Below the pieces are notes generated by a model. That model worked only from the letters and a program-made list of their open reading frames with translations. It was not told the DNA's origin and made no database searches. Made by a program: the position numbers and the translations under genes. Below, piece after piece: positions 1 through 8,135 of a DNA stretch of 35,027 nt (within the stretch, counting starts at the first letter, position 1; the number at the start of each line of letters is the position of its first letter). This DNA is from Fibrobacter sp. (lineage in GTDB: Bacteria > Fibrobacterota > Fibrobacteria > Fibrobacterales > Fibrobacteraceae): NCBI GenBank assembly GCA_017412605.1, contig JAFPWY010000002.1, positions 1-35,027 of the forward strand. Direction: 5' to 3'.

Positions 1-1003
1 ACTTGAGCTTCTTGCCTGCAGTACTTTTCCCGCCCACTGCGGTAAACAGTTTGCTCCATTCCGTGGTATCAGGCAAGTGCCATCCTTCAGGACACACGCC
101 ACGCACCTTGCCGGAAAGCCCACAAGTTTTGTCGTAACCGCATTCATCTTCGGACTTGCCAACTGCAGCAGCCCAAGTGTAGAGACGACCGTACTTGGTG
201 CAATCACCTTCGTTCTTACTGCTTCCGCCACCACACCAGCTATTTTCTGTTTTATAGTTCAGGTTCTCCGCCATCCAGGTCTGTTCGCCGATGGTCACTA
301 CCCTGTAGAGTTGCTTATCGCGGAAATCCACCATCCAGCCGTCTACAAAACCTTTTCCATCTTTACCATCGGCTCCGTTTTTCAGCGTAACCGACTTGCC
401 GTCGGTACAAGTAATCTTTACTCCGTCAGAATCTTCTTCGGCAGAGCAACTGGTACCAGCCACGCCCGTGTCGCCCTTGGCACCGTCCTGGCCGTCTTCT
501 CCATTCAACACGACTCCCACGGAATCGCCGCCGCATACAATCTTGTAGCCGTTGTCTATTGCCACAGCCGTGCAAGAAGACGATCCACTGGAATCATTGG
601 TGCCGTTAGTTCCGTTCGTACCATTTTCCCCATCTTTCCCATTTGCACCATTCTTTCCATCGGAACCATCTTTTCCATCCTTGCCATCAGCACCATTTTT
701 TCCGTCCTTGCCGTCAGCACCATTTTTTCCGTCCTTGCCCTTCGTCGAGGTCCATATTCCGCCGATGCAGGTGTAAGCCGCAGCAGAATCCACGGAATAA
801 ACCATCACACCTTCGTTATCTGCGGTGCACTTGGGCAAGGCTTCGCCTTCTTTTACCACCTGCATCCCGACAACCTCGGTTACTTTGGTCACTTCGGTGA
901 CTTCGTCACCACAGGCGGTAAACATTGCCGAGACAAACAAAACGGACCCGATTGCGGTGCTCCGCCTGCCCCAGGGCGAGGGTTTAGAGAATAAATTCGA
1001 CAT
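1..1003 (-). CDS. FISUMP-domain collagen-like lipoprotein (3' end outside window)
   Basis: The open frame reads from ATG at 1003 down to the left edge with no stop, so the protein is C-terminally incomplete (334 codons visible). It begins with a lipoprotein signal whose lipobox is FTAC (Cys31). A VTE/VTK repeat follows, then a Gly-X-Y run from about residue 89 rich in GKDGKDGAD, then a second short GEDGQDGAKGDTG stretch. The FISUMP domain starts near the IGEQTWMAENLNY motif. FISUMP is a large Fibrobacter paralogous family of unknown function; surface exposure is inferred from the lipobox. The Shine-Dalgarno GAGGAAAT lies just upstream of the ATG. DNA is nearly identical over long stretches to the next gene (for example 80-240 versus 1375-1535), pointing to recent duplication or gene conversion. 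Confidence 0.88.
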   Translation of the reverse strand, partial: MSNLFSKPSPWGRRSTAIGSVLFVSAMFTACGDEVTEVTKVTEVVGMQVVKEGEALPKCTADNEGVMVYSVDSAAAYTCIGGIWTSTKGKDGKNGADGKDGKNGADGKDGKDGSDGKNGANGKDGENGTNGTNGTNDSSGSSSCTAVAIDNGYKIVCGGDSVGVVLNGEDGQDGAKGDTGVAGTSCSAEEDSDGVKITCTDGKSVTLKNGADGKDGKGFVDGWMVDFRDKQLYRVVTIGEQTWMAENLNYKTENSWCGGGSSKNEGDCTKYGRLYTWAAAVGKSEDECGYDKTCGLSGKVRGVCPEGWHLPDTTEWSKLFTAVGGKSTAGKKLK

Positions 1004-1053
1004 ATTTCCTCATTTTTAAAATTTTTCAAAACAAAGTGGAATGAGGCTAAAGG

Positions 1054-2250
1054 TTAATCCTTGATGCAACGAACCGAGAAGGCGTAGTACTTACTGCTGT
1101 AGTCCAAGTACGCGTCCTCATTGCTGCGGTACAGTCTCATGCCGTAGGCGTAGTAGCTACCGTTCTCAGTGGCGCTCCAGAAGTAAGCGTAGTAACCCTC
1201 ACTGCCGAAGCCGCCACTGTCGTTTCTGTTACCAGCAGGGAACGCAGAGAAACCGTAGGCGTCCGTACCGTCGCGACTACTAATCCAGCCAGTCTGCGAC
1301 TTGAGTTTCTTGCCTGCAGTGTCATTTCCACCCACTGCGGTAAACAGCTTGTTCCATTCCGTGGTATCAGGCAAGTGCCATCCTTCAGGACACACGCCAC
1401 GCACCTTGCCGGAAAGCCCACAAGTTTTGCCGTAACCGCATTCATCTTCGGACTTGCCAACTGCAGCAGCCCAAGTGTAGAGACGACCGTACTTGGTGCA
1501 ATCACCTTCGTTCTCACCGCTTCCGCCACCACACCAGCTATTTTCAGTTTTATAGTTCAGGTTCTCCGCCATCCAGGTCTGCTCGCCGATGGTCACTACC
1601 CTATAGAGTTGCTTGTCACGAGGATCCACCATCCAGCCGTCTACAAAACTTTTGCCATCAGCTCCGTTGCTCAACGTAAACGACTTGCCGTCGGTACAAG
1701 TAATCTTTACTCCGTCAGAATCTTCTTCGGCGGAGCAACTGGTACCCGCCACGCCCGTATCACCCTTGGCACCGTCCTGGCCGTCTTCGCCATTCAGCAC
1801 GACGCCCACGGTGTCTTCTCCGCATATCATCTTGTAACCGTTATCTATTGCCACAGCCGTGCAAGACTTTCCACTGGTGCCGTCAGTTCCATTCGTACCA
1901 TTTTTCCCATCTTTTCCATTTGTACCATTCTTTCCATTTTTTCCATCCTTGCCGTCGGCGCCATCTTTTCCGTCCTTGCCGTCGGCACCGTCTTTCCCGT
2001 CTTTGCCCTTCATCGAGGTCCATTTCTTGCCGATGCATGTGTAAGCCGCCGCAGAATCCACGGAATAAACCATCGCACCCTCGTTGTCTGCAGAGCACTT
2101 GGGCAGGGACTCGCCTTCTTCCACCACCTGCATCCCGACAACCTCGGTTACTTCGGTGACTTCGTCGCCACAGGCGGCAAACAGGAGAGCAAAGGTCCCT
2201 GCAGCCGCAGCGCAGCTCCAGGGGGACTGTTTAGAGAACAAATTTGTCAT
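1054..2250 (-). CDS. FISUMP-domain collagen-like lipoprotein, complete copy
   Basis: The protein has 398 residues. A signal peptide ends in lipobox FAAC (Cys27), followed by VTEVTE repeats. Residues about 82-127 form a collagen-like Gly-X-Y run (GKDGKDGADG type) and 154-169 a second short one. The FISUMP domain runs from about residue 210 to the C-terminal VRCIKD. Conserved features are IGEQTWMAENLNY, GRLYTWAAAVG, CPEGWHLPDTTEW and a Cys-containing end. It is the middle of three tandem paralogs, with about 85 bp to the next. The Gly-X-Y part is a likely rigid stalk holding the FISUMP domain away from the membrane; that role is inferred. Long open frames on the opposite strand come from codon bias and are not genes. 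Confidence 0.93.
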   Translation of the reverse strand: MTNLFSKQSPWSCAAAAGTFALLFAACGDEVTEVTEVVGMQVVEEGESLPKCSADNEGAMVYSVDSAAAYTCIGKKWTSMKGKDGKDGADGKDGKDGADGKDGKNGKNGTNGKDGKNGTNGTDGTSGKSCTAVAIDNGYKMICGEDTVGVVLNGEDGQDGAKGDTGVAGTSCSAEEDSDGVKITCTDGKSFTLSNGADGKSFVDGWMVDPRDKQLYRVVTIGEQTWMAENLNYKTENSWCGGGSGENEGDCTKYGRLYTWAAAVGKSEDECGYGKTCGLSGKVRGVCPEGWHLPDTTEWNKLFTAVGGNDTAGKKLKSQTGWISSRDGTDAYGFSAFPAGNRNDSGGFGSEGYYAYFWSATENGSYYAYGMRLYRSNEDAYLDYSSKYYAFSVRCIKD

Positions 2251-2335
2251 ATTTCCTCATTTTTTTATTTTTAAGCGAAACATAATAAAAAAATTTTGAA
2301 AAACATTTTCGAAACAATGTGGGAAGTGCCTAAGG

Positions 2336-3625
2336 CTAGTCCTTAAGGCAACGGACGGGGAGGCCGCAGTTCTTGTAGTCGCCGTACAAGTTCGCATCCT
2401 CCTTGCTGTGGTACAGATACACGTGCCAGGCGATGTCGAGACCGTTCATAGAGACACTCCAGAAGTAAGCGAGAAGCCCCTCTTTCACGAAGGTGCCATT
2501 GTTGTTCCTGTAACCAGCAGGGAACGCAGAGAAACCGTAGTCGTCCGTACCGTTACCACTTGTACCCTCGTAATCTTTCCAACCGGACGTTGACTTGAGT
2601 ACCTTGCCTGCAGTGCCTTTCCCGCCCACTGCGGCAAACAGTTTGTTCCATTCCGTGTTATCGGGCAAGTGCCAGCCCGGCGGACAAATACCGAGCACCG
2701 TATCAGGCAGAGAACAAACCTTATTATAACCGCAGTCTAGGGCACTATCCTTATAAAGCTTGACTGAATCGATCGCAGCAGCCCAAGTGTAGAGACGACC
2801 GTACTTGGAGCAATTATCAAGATTATTGCTATGGCACCAACTACGTTCCAGCAGGCTCGGAGTCTTCACACTGTCGGCATAGTTTAGGTTCTCGGCCATC
2901 CAGGTCTGTTCGCCGATGGTCACTACCCTATAAATTTGCTTGTCGCGGGGGTCAATCATCACACCGTCTATAAAACTTTCTCCATCTTTACCATCGACTC
3001 CGTTTTTCAGCTTAAACGACTTGCCGTCGGTGCAAGTAATCTTTACTCCGTCAGAATCTTCTTCAGCAGTGCAACTGGTGCCAGCCACGCCCGTGTCGCC
3101 CTTGGCACCGTCCTGGCCGTCTTCTCCATTCAACACGACTCCCACGGAATCGCCGCCACATACAATCTTGTAGCCGTTGTCTACTGCAACAGCCGTGCAA
3201 GACTTTCCACTGGTGCCGTTAGTTCCATTTGTACCATCTTTTCCATTTTTTCCATCGGCACCATCTTTTCCATCCTTGCCGTCGGCACCATCTTTTCCAT
3301 CCTTGCCGTCAGCACCATTTTTTCCGTCCTTGCCGTCGGTTCCGTCTTTCCCGTCTTTACCCTTCACCGAGGTCCATATCCCGCCGATACAGGTGTAAGC
3401 CGCCGCAGAATCCACGGAATAAACCATTGCCCCCTCGTTGTCTACGGAGCACACGGGCAAGGCAACGCCTACATCCACCACCTGCATCCCAACAACCTGG
3501 GTTACCTCGGTCACTTCGGTGACTTCGTCTCCACAGGCGGCAAACATTGCCGGGACAAACAAAACGGACCCGATTGCAGCGCTCAGCCTGCCCCAGGGGG
3601 ACTGTTTAGAGAACAAATTTGTCAT
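2336..3625 (-). CDS. FISUMP-domain collagen-like lipoprotein, third tandem copy
   Basis: The protein has 429 residues. Its lipobox is FAAC (Cys31), with an expanded VTEVTEVTQ repeat compared with its neighbour. The collagen-like run spans about residues 89-140, and the FISUMP domain about 225-429 ending VRCLKD. The N-terminal two thirds are very similar to the two neighbours. The FISUMP domain has diverged more: it has its own insert around NLDNCSKYGRLYTWAAAID and a different tail. This fits a conserved anchor and stalk carrying variable heads. The 3' flank shares a block (ttttgaaaaacattttcg) with 3766-3784, so the duplicated unit includes flanking DNA. Function is unknown; location at the outer surface is inferred. 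Confidence 0.93.
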   Translation of the reverse strand: MTNLFSKQSPWGRLSAAIGSVLFVPAMFAACGDEVTEVTEVTQVVGMQVVDVGVALPVCSVDNEGAMVYSVDSAAAYTCIGGIWTSVKGKDGKDGTDGKDGKNGADGKDGKDGADGKDGKDGADGKNGKDGTNGTNGTSGKSCTAVAVDNGYKIVCGGDSVGVVLNGEDGQDGAKGDTGVAGTSCTAEEDSDGVKITCTDGKSFKLKNGVDGKDGESFIDGVMIDPRDKQIYRVVTIGEQTWMAENLNYADSVKTPSLLERSWCHSNNLDNCSKYGRLYTWAAAIDSVKLYKDSALDCGYNKVCSLPDTVLGICPPGWHLPDNTEWNKLFAAVGGKGTAGKVLKSTSGWKDYEGTSGNGTDDYGFSAFPAGYRNNNGTFVKEGLLAYFWSVSMNGLDIAWHVYLYHSKEDANLYGDYKNCGLPVRCLKD

Positions 3626-3805
3626 ATTTCCCTCTTTAAAGAATTAATCAGACAAAAACATAATAAAAAAATAACGTTCCTTCGCTTCGGGGCATATAAG
3701 ATCAGCAAAACAAGCAATTTATACGCCCGGCACCAAAAAAGCCCCCGGCCAAAGCCAGGAGCGTTTTGAAAAACATTTTCGAAACAATGAGGGGTGAGCC
3801 TAAAG

Positions 3806-3910
3806 CTAATCTTTGATGCAACGAACCGAGAAGGCATTGTTCTTTTCAACAGGGGATATTTCCACACTGTCGACTTCGTTGTACACGTCTACGACTAATG
3901 ATACCGGAAA
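3806..3910 (-). pseudogene. Remnant of a FISUMP gene 3' end
   Basis: Reading on past the TAA of the esterase gene, in the same frame, gives about 34 codons ending NNAFSVRCIKD and a TAG at 3806-3808. That ending matches the last residues of the FISUMP proteins. The following 3' flank also resembles that of the tandem FISUMP copies. No start or FISUMP core is present, so this is the tail of a lost paralog. Confidence 0.7.
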
Positions 3911-5491
3911 TTACTTCGTCACACGGACCGTTGCAGAGGCGTTTTTCGACTTCACGTAGTACGAGCCGCCGTTTTTCACGAGGGCGTGCACCTTCTGCGA
4001 CATATCCTGCACGCTAACGGCATCGATGCGGCCAACATGCGAGCCGAGCATATCGAACACGTCGTAGGTGACAGGGGTTCCGGTAGCCGTAAAGTCTTGG
4101 CGAATAGATATCGTGTTGAGCCTTTGAGCAAACTCAAGCCAGTCGATATTCACGTAGTCGCCCGTAATCAAGATTTTCAGCACGTGCGTTCCGGCTTCGA
4201 GATTCACGATGCCGAGCAACAGGTTTTCGTACACGCTCCAGTCCTCGCCCGTCTTGGGTACGGTCGTCGCGGGCACGATTTCGTTGTCGTCTACAAGCAG
4301 GCTGAAGCCCGACGTCTCGGAACCAGAGGCCACGTGCGCATCAATCTTGTACTCGCCTGCCTCAGCCACATCCACGGTATATTCCAGCCATTCGCCCTGC
4401 TGCGTGTAGCTGACTGCATAGTTGTCGCCGCCCTTCTCGATATCCACGCCGTCCTTGCGGTACTCCCCTCCCTTGTTCTCGGAATCGTTGTCCGAGTACG
4501 AGGAATTGCCAGAGCCGACGCCCGTGATGTCGTAGTCTTCCGCCTCAATCCTGCCCGGGAGTTTAAAAGGCTCGTCCGCGATTACACTATCGCCTTCTAC
4601 CTTGCCGAAGGGCTTCTGCGGAACGGGTTCTACCGGCTTGCGGTTCACCGCCTTGAGCATCTGTTCTGCATAGCGCTTGCCGAATTCCACGTAGGCGTCG
4701 TGATTGAAGTGGTAGCGGTCCTGGCCGTTGCCGCCCAGGCCCTCGGAGGATGCGTAGTAGGTGTTGTCCATCGTATTCGGGAGTTTGGACACGCGGTCGG
4801 AATAGCAGCAGCCTTCGCGCAGGAGCTCACCCGCCACGAACGGCACCGTATCGGAGCTCATGTCGAGCGCCTTGAGGATGTCGTCACGGGTCTTCTTCAC
4901 GATTTTCGGCCAGTCCGAGTAGCCGCCATCGGTTTCGCCCTGATGGAAGATGAATCCCTTGATGACGCCCACCTGCTGCGCCTTCTTCGCGATATCGATA
5001 ATCGTCTTTGTCACGTTGCCATCGCTCGCGTATTCCTTCGCGTAGTTCTGGAGCCAGGTTTCGGCAGTCGAGAGGTAACTGGCGTACTGCTCCTGGTCAA
5101 AGAGTTTGATGCTCGCGCCACCCACCGCGACCGGGATAATCCCGATAGTCACGTCGGGCATGCTGTCGGCCATCGTGCGGCCGAACCAGTCGGCAATCGA
5201 AATCGTGTTGCCGCAGTTAAAGAGCGAAGGCACCGCCGGATACACCTCGCCCAGCGTATTGCGGCCCTTGCCCGAGCACTTCTGCGTTGCAAAAATCTTG
5301 AAGCGCGGGTTTTCGGCCTTGTCGGTGCTCTGCGCATCGGCTGTGCCGCCCATGTTGGACTGGCCGTAAGCGATGTAGATGTGGAAATTGGGGTCCGGAG
5401 CGGCGCCTGCAGGCGCGGTACCGAACGCAAGGAAACCCGCGGCAAAACACGCCACGGACGAAAACCGGGTGAGTTGTTTAAAAAATCCCAT
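3911..5491 (-). CDS. Secreted CE6-type acetyl (xylan) esterase with CBM6 and C-terminal sorting-like domain
   Basis: The protein has 526 residues. The signal peptide is residues 1-30, with cleavage likely after AGA. The SGNH/sialate-acetylesterase-type domain covers about 35-285. It has the nucleophile motif GQSNM (Ser45), the oxyanion-site block HQGETD (183-188) and a DxxH pair at Asp258/His261. A CBM6 follows at about 312-456, from RIEAEDY to NIDWLEF. Residues 458-526 form a beta-rich tail resembling secretion tails of other Fibrobacter surface enzymes. CE6 enzymes remove acetyl groups from xylan and CBM6 binds xylan or beta-glucans, so a role in hemicellulose deacetylation is likely. F. 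succinogenes is known to carry CE6-CBM6 esterases. It sits between two FISUMP remnants, so the neighbourhood has been rearranged. Confidence 0.88.
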   Translation of the reverse strand: MGFFKQLTRFSSVACFAAGFLAFGTAPAGAAPDPNFHIYIAYGQSNMGGTADAQSTDKAENPRFKIFATQKCSGKGRNTLGEVYPAVPSLFNCGNTISIADWFGRTMADSMPDVTIGIIPVAVGGASIKLFDQEQYASYLSTAETWLQNYAKEYASDGNVTKTIIDIAKKAQQVGVIKGFIFHQGETDGGYSDWPKIVKKTRDDILKALDMSSDTVPFVAGELLREGCCYSDRVSKLPNTMDNTYYASSEGLGGNGQDRYHFNHDAYVEFGKRYAEQMLKAVNRKPVEPVPQKPFGKVEGDSVIADEPFKLPGRIEAEDYDITGVGSGNSSYSDNDSENKGGEYRKDGVDIEKGGDNYAVSYTQQGEWLEYTVDVAEAGEYKIDAHVASGSETSGFSLLVDDNEIVPATTVPKTGEDWSVYENLLLGIVNLEAGTHVLKILITGDYVNIDWLEFAQRLNTISIRQDFTATGTPVTYDVFDMLGSHVGRIDAVSVQDMSQKVHALVKNGGSYYVKSKNASATVRVTK

Positions 5492-5535
5492 ACATACTCC
5501 GTTTAAACAACATTCTAAATCTACCCCTTAAAACA

Positions 5536-5559
5536 CGAAAAAGGCGCCCGAAGCGCCCT
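5536..5559 (-). terminator. Hairpin terminator
   Basis: GGCGC (5543-5547) pairs with GCGCC (5553-5557) across a short loop. On the minus strand the hairpin is followed by a T run, the complement of aaaaa at 5538-5542. It lies between the FISUMP remnant and the esterase start. Confidence 0.65.
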
Positions 5560-5601
5560 TGTTTTATAGATAGATTGTCCATGCGTGGCTTTTTGAAGGG
5601 G

Positions 5602-5937
5602 TTAGGGATCGTCCTTCAGGCAACGAACCCAAATGGCGAGGTACTTGTGGAAGCCAAGCTGTTACTGGACTTTGCATCATCCTTGCAGTCTTCGCAACGC
5701 GAGGAGGATGATTTCGCTTTGTCTTTTCTATTACTGGAGTTTGCTTCGTCTTTGCTATTACTGGATTTTTTGCGAGTATCGGCGTTGGTGTCGATGGCCC
5801 AATCACCGTTGGTGCAGATGTAAGCGTTATCTTCGTCTTTCACGTAGGCGGTCGCGCCTTCGCGGTTGTCGATGCAAACCGAAAGATCGTCAAAGGAATC
5901 CACTACAAAATCGGCCTCGGCAGAAGGGTCCGGTTAA
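5602..5937 (-). pseudogene. Collapsed FISUMP lipoprotein remnant
   Basis: After an in-frame TAA (5935-5937) the minus strand reads PSAEADFVVDSFDDLSVC and then DNREGATAYVKDEDNAYIC. This is the domain normally found before the FISUMP core in these proteins. A Ser/Lys/Asp-rich linker follows. In another frame, the last codons (5602-5660) read YLAIWVRCLKDDP and stop. That is a FISUMP C-terminus. The signal peptide and nearly the whole FISUMP core are missing and the two parts are out of frame. A 95-residue open frame (5616-5903) survives inside but is unlikely to be functional. Confidence 0.65.
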
Positions 5938-6062
5938 ATATAACATCTAATGTTTCTGCAATGTAAAAAAGTGCGCATAAACAAAATTTTTCGGCTCATT
6001 TTATCCTCTTTATCCGTCTTAAAGATAGGGACACCTTAAAGGTTTTCTAAAAACATACCCGC

Positions 6063-6091
6063 TTGACATATACACGTGAAATAGGTATAAT
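6063..6091 (+). promoter_or_regulatory. Sigma70-type promoter of the HigA-like gene
   Basis: The -35 box TTGACA (6063-6068) and -10 box TATAAT (6086-6091) both match the consensus exactly and are 17 bp apart. The start codon of the next gene is 22 bp beyond. It is the best promoter match I saw in the window. Confidence 0.85.
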
Positions 6092-6112
6092 ATGTTACCA
6101 CTAGGAGTTTTT

Positions 6113-6409
6113 ATGAAAAAATACATCAAAACACCGACAATCGGAGAGATTCTGAACGAAGAGTTTTTCACGCCCATGGGACTGTCCGCTTACAAAGTCG
6201 CCCAGGCAATCAACGTTCCCGTTTCCAGGATTCAGGACATCCTTCACGACCGCAGGCGAATTACCGTTGACACCTCCCTGAGACTTGCCAAATTTCTTGG
6301 CGTATCCGACGACTATTTCATCTCCCTGCAAGATGACATCGACATCCGAAATCTCAAGATAGAGCTTTCGAAAGAACTCGAAGAAATCAAGCCTTTCGCT
6401 GTCGCATAG
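6113..6409 (+). CDS. higA: HigA-family antitoxin / XRE-type DNA-binding protein
   Basis: The protein has 98 residues from the ATG at 6113, preceded by AGGAG; an upstream in-frame ATG at 6092 overlaps the promoter and was not used. The sequence matches HigA/VapI antitoxins: PTIGEILNEEFFTPMGLS, then a helix-turn-helix (YKVAQAINVPVSRIQDILHDRR) and TVDTSLRLAKFLGVSDDYF. HigA normally binds the HigB RNase and represses the higBA operon. No HigB-like frame (about 90 residues, usually just upstream) is present: 5938-6112 has no gene and the next gene is efp on the other strand. It is therefore an orphan antitoxin or a free regulator. The consensus promoter next to it is a plausible self-repression target. 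Confidence 0.85.
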   Translation: MKKYIKTPTIGEILNEEFFTPMGLSAYKVAQAINVPVSRIQDILHDRRRITVDTSLRLAKFLGVSDDYFISLQDDIDIRNLKIELSKELEEIKPFAVA

Positions 6410-6439
6410 CTTGCAACTATTTTAAACGTAATAAAAAAG

Positions 6440-6458
6440 CCCCGTCACTTGGACGAGG
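6440..6458 (-). terminator. Second hairpin of the efp tandem terminator
   Basis: Positions 6440-6446 pair with 6452-6458 (one G-U pair on the minus strand). The minus strand continues into a T run (complement of 6433-6438). It lies just beyond the first efp terminator. Confidence 0.6.
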
Positions 6459-6467
6459 AAAAAAAAG

Positions 6468-6488
6468 ATCCCCGACCAAGTCGGGGAT
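6468..6488 (-). terminator. efp terminator
   Basis: ATCCCCGAC (6468-6476) pairs perfectly with GTCGGGGAT (6480-6488) around a 3-nt loop. A T run follows on the minus strand (complement of 6459-6466). It is 46 bp past the efp stop. Confidence 0.8.
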
Positions 6489-6534
6489 GACAAATCGATA
6501 AACGAGCTGTCCTTTGAACGATGAACGAGCTGGA

Positions 6535-7119
6535 TTACTTAGCGCGTTCGAGGTAAGAACCGTCGCGGGTGTCCACGCGGATCTTGGTGTTGTTCTCGAT
6601 GAACAGCGGGATCATCACCTTGGCGCCGGTTTCGAGGATGGCTTCGCGCATCACGTTACCGCTGGTGTTGCCCTGCACTGCCGGAGGAGCTTCAACAATC
6701 ATCAGGTCGACAAATGTCGGCGGGATGACTTCGATCGGCAAGGTAGAACCGCTCTTCGGGTCCTTCCACCAGGTGACTTCGACGGTAGCGCCGTCAAGCA
6801 GCCACACTTCGCAGCCGTTGAGAGCTTCCTTCGGGATTTCCATGGTTTCCTGGGAATCGTTGTCCAGGAAGAACCAGGTGGAACCGTCATTGTACAAATA
6901 CGTCATCTCGGTGTAGGTCACGTCGGCTTCTTCGACAGTGTCGCCGCTCTTCCAGGTACGTTCGAGAGTGCGGCCGGTCACCAGGTTCTTGATGCGGACG
7001 CGGTTGAAAGCCTGGCCCTTGCCCGGCTTCACAAACTGGTTCTCGATGATTTCGTACGGCTGGCCGTCGACCATAATTTTGAGCTTCTTGCGGAATTCGT
7101 TGGTGCTTACAGTACCCAT
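6535..7119 (-). CDS. efp: Translation elongation factor P
   Basis: The protein has 194 residues, close to the usual 185-190. EF-P binds between the P and E sites of the ribosome and relieves stalling at polyproline. The N-terminal KOW-like domain carries the loop PGKGQAF with Lys34 at the modification site. The OB domains follow (MTYLYNDGSTWFFLD, then APPAVQGNTSGN typical of the EF-P signature region). AGAGG precedes the ATG. The divergently transcribed gene 41 bp away is epmB, so Lys34 is probably beta-lysylated. Two terminator hairpins follow the gene. Confidence 0.96.
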   Translation of the reverse strand: MGTVSTNEFRKKLKIMVDGQPYEIIENQFVKPGKGQAFNRVRIKNLVTGRTLERTWKSGDTVEEADVTYTEMTYLYNDGSTWFFLDNDSQETMEIPKEALNGCEVWLLDGATVEVTWWKDPKSGSTLPIEVIPPTFVDLMIVEAPPAVQGNTSGNVMREAILETGAKVMIPLFIENNTKIRVDTRDGSYLERAK

Positions 7120-7160
7120 ATTATCCTCTTGTTGATTTTGATTCTAAATTTAGCAATATA

Positions 7161-8135
7161 ATGGAAACATCTGCTAAAGTTTTTACTCAAATTTCCGATT
7201 TTTTTGACTATTTGGGCGCCGACCAAGCGGCAAGCATCACCGAGGCCCTCGCTCCCGCCACGCTAGATACAGCACCGAAATTCCCGTTCATCTGTTCCAG
7301 GCACTACGCCGACCTCATCAAGAAATCTACAGAGCCCGAAGCGCTGATGCGCGAGGTTCTCCCGCTCATGGAAGAACGCGAGAGCGTTCCTGGATTCGTG
7401 GACGATCCCGTGGGCGACCTCCCCGCAGGCAAGTCCGACTGCGTCATCCAGAAATACGACAAGCGCGCCCTCGTCGTATCGACCGCCACCTGCGGTATGC
7501 GCTGCCGTTTCTGCTTCCGCAAGAACTACCCGTTCCAGAACATTCCCGACATCGCGGGGCGCATAGGCAACTGGCTCGACACGCACACGGACATCTGGGA
7601 AGTCATCCTCTCGGGCGGCGACCCGCTCACGCTCGGCCCGGGCGAATTCCGCGATCTCGTAGAAACTATCGCCGTACACGGATCCGTGACAACGTTGCGT
7701 ATCCATACGCGGCTTCCCGTAATCCGCCCGGACATCGCCATGCAACACTTCGAACTCCTCCGCGAACTGCCCGCCCGCTTCGAATGCGTGCTTGTTTCGC
7801 ATGTGGACCATCCCGACGAACTCGACGAGGAATCGCAGATGGTGTTCGGGCACCTGCGTTTCAGCGGCTGGACGTTGCTCAACCAGAGCGTGCTGCTGAA
7901 GGGCGTGAACGACAATGCGGCGACACTCGAAAAACTGTGCAAGAAACTGTTCGCACAGGGAGTCCTCCCCTACTACCTGCACCAGTTGGACCACGCGAAC
8001 GGAGTCGCACACTTCGAAGTGGACGACGACCGCGCACGTGAACTCATCGCCGAAATCCGGACCAGGCTCCCCGGTTACCTTGTACCAAAATTGGTGAGGG
8101 AAATCGCGGGCGAGAAAAGCAAAACTCCGGTTTAG
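7161..8135 (+). CDS. epmB: EF-P beta-lysylation protein EpmB (lysine 2,3-aminomutase family)
   Basis: The protein has 324 residues, the EpmB size rather than that of the longer catabolic lysine 2,3-aminomutases. The radical-SAM cluster motif CX3CX2C is at Cys111, Cys115 and Cys118 (CGMRCRFCFRK). Further motifs are ILSGGDPLT, HTRLPVIRP and YYLHQLDHANGVAHF. The C-terminal VPKLVREIAGEKSKTPV resembles the PLP-lysine end of E. coli EpmB. The enzyme converts (S)-alpha-lysine to (R)-beta-lysine, which EpmA attaches to EF-P. Its back-to-back position with efp supports the assignment. EpmA is not in this window. The stop codon is followed at once by a heptamer repeat array. Confidence 0.93.
   Translation: METSAKVFTQISDFFDYLGADQAASITEALAPATLDTAPKFPFICSRHYADLIKKSTEPEALMREVLPLMEERESVPGFVDDPVGDLPAGKSDCVIQKYDKRALVVSTATCGMRCRFCFRKNYPFQNIPDIAGRIGNWLDTHTDIWEVILSGGDPLTLGPGEFRDLVETIAVHGSVTTLRIHTRLPVIRPDIAMQHFELLRELPARFECVLVSHVDHPDELDEESQMVFGHLRFSGWTLLNQSVLLKGVNDNAATLEKLCKKLFAQGVLPYYLHQLDHANGVAHFEVDDDRARELIAEIRTRLPGYLVPKLVREIAGEKSKTPV

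Noticed and set aside
77-994. Open frame of 305 codons on the plus strand opposite the first FISUMP gene
   Set aside because: It mirrors the coding strand; the same shadow recurs at 1375-2274 and 2936-3769 because the three genes are paralogs. The minus frames have lipoboxes and FISUMP motifs.
3736-3768. Possible terminator hairpin after the third FISUMP region
   Set aside because: The stem has two mismatches in eight or nine pairs and no clear T run, so it is not called.
3622-3867. 81-codon minus frame upstream of the third FISUMP gene
   Set aside because: It crosses the FISUMP remnant in the wrong frame and has no recognisable features.
3986-5506. Open frame of 506 codons opposite the CE6 esterase
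   Set aside because: Arg/His/Val-rich composition typical of an antisense shadow. The minus strand has catalytic motifs, CBM6 and a signal peptide.
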